Below are positions 30,071 through 42,120 of a DNA stretch of 64,000 bases, piece by piece. The first letter of the stretch is position 1; the number at the start of each line of letters is the position of its first letter. The translations under genes and the position numbers were made by a program. A model generated the notes under the pieces. The model was not told where the DNA came from, ran no database searches, and saw nothing but the letters and a program-made list of their open reading frames with translations. This stretch comes from Serpula lacrymans var. lacrymans S7.9 (lineage: Eukaryota > Basidiomycota > Agaricomycetes > Boletales > Serpulaceae): the NCBI RefSeq assembly GCF_000218685.1, contig NW_006763308.1, positions 496,001-560,000 of the forward strand, given 5' to 3'.

Positions 30071-33000
30071 ATGTCCTTGCCTATATATCATCATCGTACA
30101 TTGGTTAACAGAAATGCTCCCTATATGTGTCCTGCTGAATGTGGAAGGTCATTTGCAACAGCTCATGCTGTTAACACGCATCTTGGCTCTGCAAAAAAAT
30201 GCCTGTGGTACCGCAAAGGAAAGTTACAATCACTCGCTATCCCGCAGCCACAAGAAGATAATGGAGAAGAAGCTAGTGGATTAGACATGTTAATAGATGA
30301 TGAGCATATGGAGGAGACAATTGGTGAAGTAATACAGGAGTTGCAAGAGGATCTTTTTTCATTCATTCCAATTGCACATTCTAATATTATTGATGATGGT
30401 GAGAACACAGCAGGCCCATCCCTTCATCAGAACTCAATAGTCCTGGATGACAATGAGGATGAACGTATAGAGGTGGAACATCCCACAGCTGGCAAGGTCA
30501 TAAGCATGGACAAGACTTTACATCAGAGGTGGAGAAGAGAATTCATTGCAGCAGGTGGGGATGGCAAAGACGTAGAAATGGGTGAAGCTTCAGACCCCAA
30601 GTTCTTCCTCTTTGCCTCGGAGATGGATTGGAGAGTAGCATGTTGGGCAATTCAAGATGGTATAGGGCACCAGTCTTTTAATTGGCTGTTAAGTATCCCA
30701 GGTGTCAGTGATTTTATGATTTTTACAAATCTTGCTTATACTATTGCCAGGTCAGGGAGAAGCTGGGGCTTTCTTACCATAATATACATGGATTACACAA
30801 AATTGTTGACTACAGCATACCGTCTAGGGCTGAATGGAAATCAACTATGATATCTTTTCCTGATACTCCGAATGATACATACCTTGTCCAGTATAGAAAT
30901 GTACTTTCAGCCATCAGGACTCTCCTTGGGAACCCTGCACATGCCAAACATATAGTCTATTGCCCAAAAAAGATTTTCACCAATGCAAGGAAAGAATCAA
31001 GGATTTATCATGAAATGTGGACGGGAAAATGGTGGCATGCTATTCAGGTGAGCATGGTTATGTATCTCCCACTTACAGTGACTTACAGAATCTTCGGAAT
31101 AGGCTCGTCTACCATCTGGGCAGCCTTGGCTCCTGTTATTATTGCAATGGACAAAACCCAGCTCACACAATTCTCTAATTCTAAATCAGCCTACCCTGTC
31201 TATCTCACACTTGGCAACATACCCAGAGCTATACGTCGTAAGCCAAGCCAACATGCTTGCATACTTATAGGATATCTGTCCGTCAACAAAGTCACAGGAT
31301 CTCAGCATACTGCAAAGAAAAAGTCTTCAAGGGTTCAGCGCCTTTTTCATGAGTCAATGCAGATTATACTAGAGCCTTTGAAGAGGCACCTGATTCTCAG
31401 GGTGAAGAGGCAACCAGAGAAGATGATCCTCTGTGTTGGCATGGAATGCCAGGCGTTATTCGGACCCTGGGCATGGCCACCTTGTGCCTTTTTCATGAGT
31501 CAATGCAGATTATACTAGAGCCTTTGAAGAGAGCTGGTATTGAAGGAATTAATGTCACTGGGGGGGATGGTGCTATAAGGAGAGTCCATCCTACCTTGGA
31601 GAGTCCATCCTACCTTGGCTTGCTACGTTGCAGATTATCCAGAACAATGTCTTGTGACATGTACAAAGTACGGAACATGTCCCAAATGCAAAAGACCTGC
31701 TTCTGAGCTCTCAGAATCTACTGCTGGGGAGCCACGTACACAAACCTGGACTGAGAAAGTCATTTATGATGCTAAAGTCAATGTAAACTCCTTCAATCAA
31801 TTTCATGAGTGGTGCAAGGAAAAAGAGGTCTCTGGTGGTGTTTACGAGCCATTCTGGCTTAACTTCCCTCATTGTGACATTCATTTATCTGTTTCCCCTG
31901 ACATTCTCCATCAACTATGCCAAGGTGTCTTTAAGCATATGGTGAACTGGTGCAAGAACCTTATGGATCCCAAGGAGCTTGACCAGCGCATTTCCTCCCT
32001 TCCTGCTTGTTATGGTGTTTGTCATTTCAGAAATGGAATCTCTGCATTAGGCCAGATTGGAGGAAAAGAGAGAAAGAATATGGCCCGCATATTGCTAGGA
32101 TGTTTGATTGGAAAAATACCCAGGAGCGCTATACTTGCATACCAATCCCTTTTGGACTTCATCCAGATAGCACAGTATCCCACTCATGACGACACCACTC
32201 TGGGCTACCTTTCACATGCTTTGGACACTTTCCACAAACACAAAGATATATTGGTACGACTCAACATAAGAAAACACCTGAACATCCCTAAATTCCACTC
32301 TCTCCTCCATTACTGCCAGTTCATCACATGGTTTGGAACCACCGACAATTACAACACCAAGATGTTTGAGCGCTTCCATATCAACTTTGCAAAAGAAGGT
32401 TGGAGGGCTTCTAATAAAAGAAATGAAGCACCACAAATGGTGACATGGCTTCTGCGTTGTGAAAAGGTGGTCGCTTTCCAGAGCTATCTGAAAATGACCA
32501 TGAATAATGAAGAAGACAAATTCCCTCACTCCAAATTCTAAGACCAAAGACATGTTGTCGCAAAATATCCTAATAAATGTCAGCAAAGCATTTTGGACGT
32601 CATGGAGAAGCATCAGTGTCCTGGATTTGAATCAGCACTCAAAGTCTTCCTTAACAGCAAACTAACTCACTCAAATACACGTAGTGAAACCAGATTACTA
32701 CCTCTTCCATTTCAAAACCTCAATATCTTCCATGGCTTCAAATTCTGTTTAGATAGCCTAGGCAACGATGTCAACCTGGAGAATGACCAGGTAGATTCTG
32801 TCAAAGCCAGGCCAAGTGGAAAAAACAATCCATTGTCGCAGTTTGACACAGTGGTTGTGATGAATTCTCCTGATTGTGAGGCTACAGGAATAAAAGGTAA
32901 TGTTTCTCTTACCCTATGACCACAAGCACGTCTAATACTAATGACTGTATTCAAGGAACAAGAATTGGGAGATTGAGAGTAATATTTAAACTACCTAAAA

Positions 33001-33313
33001 CACTATATGGTTTCCACGCATCCCCCAATAATTGGCCAAAACATCATTTGGCATATGTAGAGTGGTATAGCAACCTCAAATCCACAGCTGAAAAGGACCA
33101 CTTAATGTATGCTGTTGACAAGGTACCTCTAAACACTGAAGGTTTTCCTCCAGGACAAATCATATCTTTATCCAGTTTGTCGACTTATCCCTGCTTTTGG
33201 TGGTTTGCACGATACATGTTCTCATCATTGGGCTCATAGTAATGTTCTGGATGTTTGTCACAAATTTTATCTTAATAACTTTAGTAGAAAATATGCATAT
33301 CAAACATTATGGT
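30071..33313 (+). pseudogene. Plavaka-type transposase of D2
   Basis: Start chosen at ATG 30071 (MSLPIYHHRTLVNR), just before a Cys/His finger CPAECGRSFATAHAVNTH. Then come DWRVACWAIQDG and LLSIPGV, an intron (about 30701-30750), KLGLSYHNIHGLHKIV, RNVLSAIRTLLGNP and YHEMWTGKWWHAIQ. The core has PVIIAMDKTQLTQFSNSKSA, YPVYLTLGNI, DYPEQCLVTCT, SVSPDILHQLCQGVFKHMV and FHSLLHYCQF ... KMFERFHINFAKEGWRASN. The C-terminus has HLAYVEWYSN and RLIPAFGG. This is the Plavaka pattern; the Asp of MDKTQL, the Asp of DYPEQ and the Glu of FERFH are plausible DDE residues (inference). A 45-bp segment is duplicated (near 31340 and 31486) and a 20-bp one near 31580, shifting frame. A TAA at 32539 and further stops make this copy inactive. 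Confidence 0.85.
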
Positions 33314-33909
33314 AGTTATATATAGCATTTTAAATTTTGCATCTATAATACTATTATTGCTTTTGTTGCTCCTGTTGCTCTTATTGCTCGTATAACACTA
33401 TGGTCACTATGATCATACTATAGTTGCTCTTATAGTGCTATAAGTGCTATAGGTGCTATAATAGGCTTTATTTGCACATATGTACAAACCCCTTTACTAT
33501 ATAGCAAAAGGCTTTTTCCTGATGTTACTTTTTTCTCCTTTTTGGACACTTGTGCCATGTGCACTTTCCTTTTGTTTCAAACTCCACTTAGACTTTCACT
33601 TTCCCATGCTGCACTGTTTCTCCTTTATTTGTAGATACAACTGTCTCACATGATAGAGCTGGTCACACAGGCTGTGCCCAATGACATTATCAGCCACTAC
33701 TTTCATTGACTGTATATTAAACATGTACAAATATCTTGTAAATGTATAAATACCCCAATAGATCAGGGAGACTCCTCAGCAAGTCCTCCTGTTGATTATC
33801 CTCAACTAACTTGATCCTATATAAAGGGGTTTATCCACTTATCCACTTACCCTTCTTGCCTGTCTTCAGTATGTGCCAGAGTCTACAAATTTTAGTTGTA
33901 ACACCAAAT

Positions 33910-34250
33910 TTATTGTGGGTAAACAACAGGAGCACTCACTAAGGAGTCTCCTTGGTCTATTGGGGTATTTATACATCTACAAGATATTTGTATATGTTTA
34001 CTATACAGTCAATGAAAGTAGTGGCTGATAATGTCATTGGGCACAGCCTATGTGACCAGCTCTACCATGTGAGACAGTTGTAGAAAGAAAGTTGAAGTGG
34101 AGACTGAAAGTTAAGAGTCTAAAAATTGTGTATTGTAAGTTAGTCCTACCCAAAGGGAAACTATCCTCTCTTTCACTCACCCCTTTTTGTTTGTCATTAT
34201 TGTGTGCCAGAGTATAACAACTTATAAAAAATTTTGTTGTTACAATTTCT
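33910..34250. repeat. Partial family A2 LTRs, one inverted
   Basis: 33910-34135 is an inverted A2 LTR (AACAACAGGAGCACTCAC, TATTTATAC, ending AAAATTGTGTATTGTA). 34136-34250 reads as a forward LTR 3' end (CCCAAAGGG ... TGTGCCAGAGTATAACA ... TTGTTGTTACAA). No target duplications were found for either piece. Confidence 0.65.
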
Positions 34251-34308
34251 CCTAGCTAGATAATTGTTGGCATGGAACTCTGTAACTACAAACTCCACTC
34301 CCTCCAAT

Positions 34309-34718
34309 TGTTACAATACACAATTTCCGGACATTTAACTTTCACTCTCCGCTTTAACCTTCTTCCTTTGTTTTCACACACTATGCTGTGCGGCACTTTC
34401 CTTTTGTTCAAACCGCCCTTTTCTCACGCTACACTGCTCCCCTTTATTTCAGCTACAAGTCTCTCACGCAGTGGAGTTGGTCACACGGGCTATGCCCTAT
34501 GACATCATCAGCCACTGCCTTCATCTACTGTATAGTACACATGTACAAACAAACAGTAGTAGTATATATACCCCAATAGATCAAGGAGACTCCTCAGCAA
34601 GTCCTCATGTTGTTTACCTATAACTAACCCCGTCCTATCTAAAGGGTAACCACTCCCCTCATTTATTTATTGCTTTGTCTGAGTTGTGCACCAGAGTATA
34701 AAAACTTTGGTTGTAACA
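34309..34718 (+). mobile_element. Solo family A2 LTR, 410 bp
   Basis: It starts TGTTACAATACAC and ends GGTTGTAACA; TGTTACAA/TTGTAACA are perfect inverted ends. The CCAAT duplication (34304-34308 and 34719-34723) is perfect. TATATATACCCC lies near 34562. Confidence 0.93.
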
Positions 34719-34723
34719 CCAAT

Positions 34724-35877
34724 AGTATATAACTTATAATTCCTGTACTCTGTTGCAGTAGTTCCAATATTAATAAATTCCCCACACCTTGTTACCAAGT
34801 CCTTTTCTAAGTTTTCCAGCCCTTCTCCAAAGGGAATTTACTCCCCTCCTACTTTCATCCTCTACCCTCCCCTTATTCACTCTATCAAGGTAGGGACCAA
34901 GGTCCACGGAAGGGTTTAGTGCACAAGCTAAGCCAATACCTAACCTTGTACTCTATTTTGCAATTATGTTATAACTCCATCCTCTGAACCCCAACAATTT
35001 TGAAGGTTATGGTCCTAACAGTTGGTTTGGACAGTATCCTCTGGCCCAACCAGGTTATCTTCAACCAGCAGGCTCTGAACCAGACAGGTAGTCTAGTATG
35101 TGTGTTTTATCAGATTATCCAGATAATATTAAATATATTATAAATGAAATAGTCATGTGCAAGTATGGCCCTAGTTTTATAACAGAAAAATTACTGTGGC
35201 ACATTATGGACACATACATAAAACTCCTTCTACATTAGTTTTCAAACTTTTCCATTAATTTGTATAATTTTGTTTTACATTTATTTGTGGACCTTAGCCT
35301 TCTACCTCTGTACTGAGATAAAAGTCCCTACTTACAAATACTCAGAGAATGACACTAATACTACTTTAGTTATTTATTTTACTCTTATAGTTTATAGTCA
35401 TTCCTGGCTTGCTATTATGTTTGATTATAGATAATAATAATTGTTGCTACAGTTTTCTTATACCTTAGTATATAGCCTTTGTTAGTGTTTTATTAGCTTT
35501 AATATTAGTTTACTGTATAAAAGTTTATATACATTTTTATACTATATCAGCTAAACACACACACATACATAAAAGTCTAAATATTGGTTGGCCTTATATT
35601 CAGTATCTCGGTATCTTAAAGTACTAACAAAGTTGTGTACTGAGGTACAGCAAAAGTACAACAAAAGCTATAAAATATATTATAGGTGCTACTATCCCAA
35701 ACTCATTCTCTCCGCAATGCTCCTATTTTCAATGATCTAAGGGAGAATGTTAGCTATGCATGCGGACTCGGGAGAAAACTAACAGTTACTTCTGTTTCCT
35801 TTTGCGGTGAGTAAAATATCATCTGAAGCAGTTGTACATTCGCTTACTGGTGGCCAGGCATAGAAGATGTCAATATT
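34724..35877. other. No gene seen, AT-rich
   Basis: Long AT-rich stretch with stops in all frames. It may include the 5' end of the KDZ transposon to its right, but no terminal repeats were recognised. Confidence 0.4.
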
Positions 35878-38120
35878 TTGTGGTGCAAATGCCAACCTGC
35901 TGCATTGCAGCTCCTGCAAAGAGGCATTTTCCCCTGCTCCCCTGTGGCTCCCACCCTTGGTGTCAATATTCAACTGCTTGAGTTTGTAAGGGTGCTGTTT
36001 GCACGGATTCCACCGAATGTAACAGCCCTAAGTGATGCTCTCAATTGTTTTTTGAGGGAAAGAGGATACCAGCTATCAGCCAAGGTATATCAAATATTGG
36101 GGTTTGACATTCTATTTGGAACTAAGTGTGATTACACAGGGGAGTCTGCAGCGTCAATTCGGCAATGCCCTGCATTGGTACACCGTGCTTGTAAGGTCAA
36201 TTAAGCAGTATATCCAAGGAAGTATTGAAGAAGCTTGAGCTGTCACAAATCAGACCTTCAGTGAGGATGAGGCAAGTAAATATTTATACCAGTGCTGTCC
36301 CCTCTGCTTTGGCACAAGACTGACACCAAGTGAAGAATTGTAAGTCTCATGTCTCTTACTCTGCTGTCGCACTGAATTTTTGTTGAGCCCCAACTGTATG
36401 GTGTGCTTGGACACTTGTTTTACCCAGAAACGTGGGCGTAACGTAAATGATACTCACACTCAAGGCAGCTTTAAATTGTGTGATTCTCTGTTCTTGTCAG
36501 AAGGCAAAGTGATGAAGATGGAGGATTATGTAGCCCGTTGTCGAGAAGGCCGTCAAGCAGAGAGAACTTGTAAAGAAGACTGTCCGGGCCCATCTACAAT
36601 AGATGGATACAAACAAGGCATGGCAATTCCAAAATTGGTGTTGGATGGATGTGCAGATTCATTTCTTGCTGCTGATGAGAAGCGAGAGAAAGCCAGTACA
36701 AATTTTCTCGCAGATACGGGTTTGATGGCTCTTCTTTGCAGGCACAATTGCGTACTCTGGCTCGTAAGCATGACCTCAGCAGGAGAAAAACAGCGTTATG
36801 CGCTCGCACTTCTGAAAAAATTGCTCAACAACCTCCCACGTCCCAGGAAGATTGGTGTACTTTATGATATTGCGTGTCAGCTTCACAGATCTTGCATCAA
36901 GTGGGATTTTTTTGGGACGTGACCTTCAACGTATCTCTTTTGATTTATTGGTATTCCACGCATATGGCCACCAATGGCCTTGCCAAATTATTTATCATCC
37001 ATGCAAGTGTATAGGCTTTGGGCTCACAGAGCCAAATTAGAAAGCATGAAGAAAAATACTTATTTACAGCTTCAAATGAACACGCTTGCATTGAAACACC
37101 GTATCAGAGAGCATTTGCGTCAGCAAAAGTTTGAGTTGGAAAGGTTGGAGCGGTCCTATAGACGGACAGTAAGCCATAAGTATTGCATTCATCTTCATAG
37201 TTAATTCCGTGTGTGATACTGATGTTACCAGGTCGCAAGCTTCACAAACAAATCAAAGCATCTGTCAAAAGATGAGAGCCTGGTATTGTAAAACTCACGA
37301 GCTCCTATAACCGACTCTGTGATCAACTGCAGACACTGATTTGACAAAACTAGGCTCCTCGCAATGCGGTTCCCCCCCAATCTATCTCCCGCGAAGGCCT
37401 TTTCAAACTCGATGTGGATGATGATATTTGGCAAGACACCGGCCTAAATGATGAGCCAATAGATGAAGTACCTCTTTGGCTTGTGAATAACAACATACAG
37501 GAAAGTATTCGAGCCATGTTGGAGCTTGACCGATGCAAAAAAGAGTGGAAACATCTGATGGAGGAAAGATGTATGATGCAGCGGTGGGTGACGAGGAATG
37601 GAAAAATCTCTACAAGGCTCACAAAACATTTAGTAAAAATTTAAATTTTGTTTCCGCAGACAGCCAACTGATGTTAGTGATCTAGTTTGATTCAGTAGTA
37701 ATGTATCACCTGGATTGCTATGCTGCGTATATCTGCAACTTGTGCATAACATGGCAAACTAAGACCCGCGCTGTTTTGTGCACATGGGTTATGCTCGAGA
37801 GCTGGGGACCATCAAAAGAAGACCTTTGCATAGCTTCATTTTTTCAATACCGTGCATTATGTGACAGTACTAATCAAGCACTTGAGCAAGTGTCTTTTGT
37901 AGATACGAGCTTTGCCACCGTCTCCAGTATTAAAAATGATGGAAGCTACTCTGAAGATGGTGAGTTATTTGAGGCAGTTGAAGATATTGCCTTTATGGAT
38001 GAGTATCATTGGGGGATAGGCAGAAGTGAGACTGGTGTCGGTCAAGATTTGAGCCCAGCTCATTCACCAGTGAAAAGCTCTCCAAGGAAAAGAGTCAGAT
38101 TATTGTTTGCAGAGGAATGA
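35878..38120 (+). pseudogene. KDZ-type transposase pseudogene
   Basis: The start WCKCQPAALQLLQRGIFPC and LLEFVRVLFARIPPN are the Cys-cluster region typically fused to KDZ transposases. After introns come LYQCCPLCFGTRL and NCMVCLDTCFTQKR. The core has LDGCADSFLAADEKREKAST, DTGLMALLCRHNCVLWLVSM, AGEKQRYALALL, VLYDIACQLHRSCIKWDF and VFHAYGHQWPCQIIYHPCKC. After GFGL the protein is broken by frameshifts (near 36915 and 37020) and part of the C-terminal half is missing. HRAKLESMKKNTYLQ and later pieces to 38120 represent the tail (VPLWLVNNNIQ, AVLCTWVMLESWG). It is a cut-and-paste DNA transposase that is now inactive. It is a different family from the D2 transposase and lies outside D2. Confidence 0.8.
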
Positions 38121-38661
38121 TTTTGTGCCCCATAGTTTACCTTAGGGATTAGTAAAATGGGTTTGGTTAGTGCTCTGTAAATTACTATTTGTGGTCAAAA
38201 TGGTACAGAGCTCAGTTCATGTCTTGTTACACCACAATGAGCTTAAGGTTAAATCTCTACAATATTCTTATGACCTTATGTTTGTCACTGGATTACTTAT
38301 TTTCTATGTACTATGTAGATACAAATATCTAATGTTGGTCAACTCACTGAGATTCTAAGCTAGGTTTAAAACTTTGATAGAATTAAAAATGACATAACAA
38401 ACCTTCTGAAGCAGTATAGAAGAGAAGTTGAAAATCCTTCATGCTATTGCTGTTAGTGCCTTGGGTTAAAGATAATGAACTTCTATGTTGGTTACTTATA
38501 TGTCATGGCAATCGTCATGGAAATCAATGAATCTCTGAACTTAGCATTATGTAATGTCACATACCAAACATATTGAATGGAAGGTTATAGTAAAGTCCTC
38601 TGTTTCCAGTGTAAGACTAGGAATATTTAATTAGTAAACCAGTTTTTTAATAGGGTGCAGC
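38121..38661. other. No gene seen
   Basis: AT-rich sequence downstream of the KDZ remnant. A 62-codon open frame (38170-38358) has no recognised motif. GCAGC at 38657-38661 is the left target duplication of the next element. Confidence 0.45.
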
Positions 38662-38927
38662 TAATAAAACTAAGTGAAACTACAATAGATGTTAGTTTAA
38701 GGTGATCTCTAATAAATGTAATGTAACATACCTCAGCCGCTGCCCGAGAGGCTATAGAAATGACTGAGGTATTCCTATACTAAACCCCCTACTACTTATA
38801 GTCGGAGGTGCTACTTGCTACAGTATAATGACTCCTAGGAGTACAATTGTGCTCCTAGGAGAACAATGGTTACTCCATGGAGAACAATGGCTGCTTCGGC
38901 AGAGACCGGGTTTATCCGGTTTTGTCA
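38662..38927 (-). mobile_element. Solo copia LTR, 266 bp
   Basis: The best-preserved copy of the copia LTR, reading TAATAAAACTAAGTG ... CCGGTTTTGTCA on the plus strand. A perfect GCAGC duplication (38657-38661 and 38928-38932) defines the ends as TGACA ... TTA. It contains a 50-bp segment missing from the two LTRs of the 6507-12239 element. Confidence 0.95.
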
Positions 38928-39766
38928 GCAGCATCTTTCATTCAGCAGTTACAGTTGTAATGTCTCTTCCACTTTGTTTATACCACCAGATAGTTTTAAT
39001 TAAAGAGTCCATTTGGAGCTCTCTACCTTTTCCCCCCCTTCTTCACCATAGGACCATTTTTGACCAATATCATGTCTCCACAGATAGCATTGTTATGGCA
39101 TGGTATTGACATGTTTGCAATAGTGTTTACATTGCATGTACAAGGAGTCATCTGGCAGAAAACTTGATAGTACCAGCTGAAGAGACAAGGGTCTCTACTG
39201 TAAAAGCAACTGCAACCTGTGAAGATAATCCTCCAGGCAAGCATCAGATGATATATGATAAAGAAGGTTCATGGATGAGACCAGGTGGAGGTAAAAATAC
39301 AGGTCTTCTCTGGTTTTGGTATCTGTCTTTGAGTATGGACATATGGTAAATGCATATATCAACATAGGTTTGCAACTGAATTCTATATTGTGGATCAAAC
39401 AACATTTTTTCAATCATACTATTAGTATGCAAATGATATAATGAACCAAAATGTTACCAGTAACATGGAATAATAATATTAGACTAAATCTCAATGAAAG
39501 GCTAATTATTGTGGCTGAACTGTAGTGTGCCAATGTCAGCACTACAGTTAGTTTTATACACCACCCAGTCCATCTGTACTTGTGTTCTCACACCCTGGTT
39601 TAGCAATATGAATTTAGCTGTAATCTCTCACACTGAACATTACTAAGGACTTGGTCATACTGACCTGGAATCTCCTGTCAGATCTCTGAGGAATTAATAC
39701 TCTGAAGCCTGTCACCATTCCCACTTAATCTCCTTTTCACTTGATATATATTTTACCCATTAACAA
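38928..39766. other. No gene seen
   Basis: Several short open frames but no coding signature or repeat boundary. Confidence 0.45.
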
Positions 39767-39964
39767 TGACAAATTATGATATTTGTTTATAGTATGAGAA
39801 AACATGCATTGGCCAGGGCTTGAACCTGGGACTCCAGCTTTCATGGTCTGGTATTTTACCAACTAAGCTACCAAGGCATACTTGGAAAGCATACTAATTG
39901 GTTGCATGCCTAGAAGGTCCAGAATCACTGTACACGGGTGCGGATCCCATTGTGTGTTGTGATA
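39767..39964 (-). repeat. tRNA-like dispersed repeat, copy 2
   Basis: Nearly identical to 4962-5157. Its minus-strand tRNA-like core is better kept: acceptor GCCTTGG pairs with CCAATGC at 6 of 7 positions, TAGCTTAGTTGG is a good A box, and the T arm CCAGG-TTCAAGC-CCTGG is intact. The anticodon stem is not canonical. Confidence 0.65.
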
Positions 39965-40384
39965 AACAATACTCTCCTCCTTCCTCACCTTCAATTTCTT
40001 GTTGGTACATCATAATCACTGCATATAAACACTGTGACATTAGTATAGTTTTATTTCCACATAGAAACTTTGACACAAGTTTTTCACTGTTTGAACCTCC
40101 CACAATGAAGTCCTAATAATTTTTACTACATAAAGCTAAGTAAGCCATCAAGAATGAAAATATTGCTGATGTATCTGACCTGCAATGATAAAAAATTCCT
40201 GCAGTAAGTGCCCACAGAGTGCTTTGTAATGTTGGAATTTAGATGAGCTGTTGGTTTTTTTATAAGAGGAATGGGCCAATCTTAACCTGGCAACAATTCA
40301 TAGTTAGTATAAGTTGCTGCCATGCTATGTGGCTTTGTTGAAGAATGCTCAAGGTTAGTACACCAAGTACAAAGTGTTTCCAAT
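39965..40384. other. No gene seen
   Basis: AT-rich flank of the long-TIR element. A 69-codon minus-strand frame here overlaps the tRNA-like repeat and was not accepted. Confidence 0.45.
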
Positions 40385-42120
40385 CACTTCAGTCAACTTA
40401 TTTCCATGACCTCTTAGGTTGATCAGTTACTGTTCAATGATATGCCTAAGAGGCCTTTATCCTGGGATTATCCCATAGGCAGGTAATCCATACAGGACTC
40501 CCTTGAGTTAAGGTCTTCCAAGGACAATTTGAGAATCCTGGGACTCCCAACTGGTGTCAGGGGTCCTAGTATTGATTAAAATTTTGAGATTTGTATATCC
40601 TATATTATTACAAGGTAGGACTATCCTAGGATGTTATTAAAATTGGGGTGTTCCATAATAAGTGGCAAGGTGTACTTTAGGATTTATATACATAGTAGTC
40701 CAATTACTTCCCAGATACTCCACCAGGATGTCCTTACTATACCCTGGATGTTCTTTGGGAGTACCTGTATGGTGTCCACAATACTCAACAAGACTATCCT
40801 GGGCACTACTTGTGTCCCACTAGGCATCCCAGATGCTCTGGTAGGATGTCCCTATTATACCCTAGATGTCCTTTGATAGTATCCACACGTTGTACAGAAT
40901 ATCCAATGAGACTATTATTTGTACTGCTGGTGTCTTAATAGTCCTCTTAAATATTCTTATTTGTACCTGGATGTTCTTTGAAAGTACCAGACAGTGTTCA
41001 GAATATCCAAAGAAACTAATATTTGTACAATTAGTATCCCAATAGTCATCTAAAATTTCTCAATTGTGCCCTGGATGTTTTTTTGGAGTGTTTGTATGGT
41101 GTTCACAACATCCAATAAGACTATCCTGGGTCCCAATCTTACATAGGTATCCTTTAGAAGTACCTGTACACTGTCTGGAGCATCCAATGAGACCACTGGG
41201 TATCCCTGATGTTCCTATAGGATGTCCCTGCTGTACCTGGATATTCTTTACTTTTACCTACAATATGTCCAGAAGATCCAATGAAACTACTATTCATACT
41301 GTTGGTGTCCCAATAGTCATACAAAATTGTCAGGTTTTACCTAGATATACTTTGGGAGTACCACATAGTCTCTAGAGCATCTAATGTAACTACTTTGGGT
41401 ATTACGTTTGTCCCACTGATACTCCTATAGGATGTCCTTTCAGAGTATCTATACCCACATGGTATCCAGAAGACCCAACAAAACTAATATTTGTACTGCA
41501 AGTGTCCTGATAATCTTAAAAAATATTCATATTGTATCTGGATATCCTTTGGGAGTACCAAATAGGGTTAAAAGCATCTAATATGACTACTTTGGGTACT
41601 AATTATATCTCACTACATCCCAGAATATCCAAGGAAACTAATATAAGTACTGTTAGTTTCCCAATGGTTGTCCAGAATGTCCCTATTGTACTTGTATATC
41701 CTATGAGATTAGCTAAATGTTATTTAAAATTTCCAGTCAGGATACTATATTTTACAAGGATAGTCTTTAGAAATACTCCCCTAGGACATTCCAGAATATG
41801 ATTGGACTACCATGTATATAAATCCTAAAGTACACATTGCCACTTATTATGGAACACTTTGATTTTAATAACATCCTAGGATAGTCCTACCTTGTAATAA
41901 TATAGGATATACAAATCTCAAAATTTAAATCAATACTAGGACCCCTGACACCAGTTGGGAGTCCCAGGATTCTCAAATTGTCCTTGGATGACCTTAACTC
42001 AAGGGAGTCCTGTATGGATTACCTGCCTATGGGATAATCCCAGGATAAAGGCCTCTTAGGCATATCATTGAACAGTAACTGATCAACCTAAGAGGCCGTG
42101 GAAATAGGTTGACTGAAGTG
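40385..42120. mobile_element. 1.7-kb long-TIR element with internal tandem repeats
   Basis: Terminal inverted repeats of about 320 bp (40385-40705 and 41799-42120) begin CACTTCAGTCAAC and end GTTGACTGAAGTG, with roughly 95 percent identity by eye. The core (about 40740-41760) is a degenerate tandem array of about 100-120 bp units with CCTGGATGTTCTTTGGGAG, AGTACCTGTATGGTGTCC, ATCCAATGAGACTA and GTGTCCCAATAGTCAT. No transposase is encoded and no target duplication is visible. It fits a foldback-like or non-autonomous DNA transposon. Confidence 0.8.

Larger units (their letters stand above)
22036..33524. mobile_element. D2, 11.5-kb Plavaka-type DNA transposon with cargo genes
   Basis: Termini CATCAGGAAAAA ... 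GGCTATATAG (22036 on) and CTATATAGC ... CTTTTTCCTGATG (to 33524) are inverted repeats of about 28 bp with few mismatches. The dinucleotide TT flanks both sides (22034-22035 and 33525-33526). D1 shows the same ends with a CA duplication. Subterminal regions are rich in CTATAG and TATAGTG motifs on both sides. Between them lie, left to right, a DUF6532-like gene (minus), a TET/JBP-type dioxygenase gene (minus), a FunK1 kinase gene (plus) and a Plavaka-type transposase (plus), all with stops or deletions or both. The transposase is the likely motor; the other three are cargo or accessory genes. Confidence 0.8.
21993..33903 (+). mobile_element. Family A2 LTR split by transposon D2
   Basis: TACAATACACAATTTTTGGAC (21993 on) up to 22035 is the LTR start. 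The rest resumes at 33525 and ends TTGTAACA at 33903, with the TATA block and TCCTCAGCAAGTCCTCCTG between. Joining 22035 to 33525 restores LTR order, which independently confirms the D2 borders. Confidence 0.75.

Noticed and set aside
40385..42120. Autonomous DNA transposon
   Set aside because: The core is tandem repeat with no transposase-like frame on either strand.
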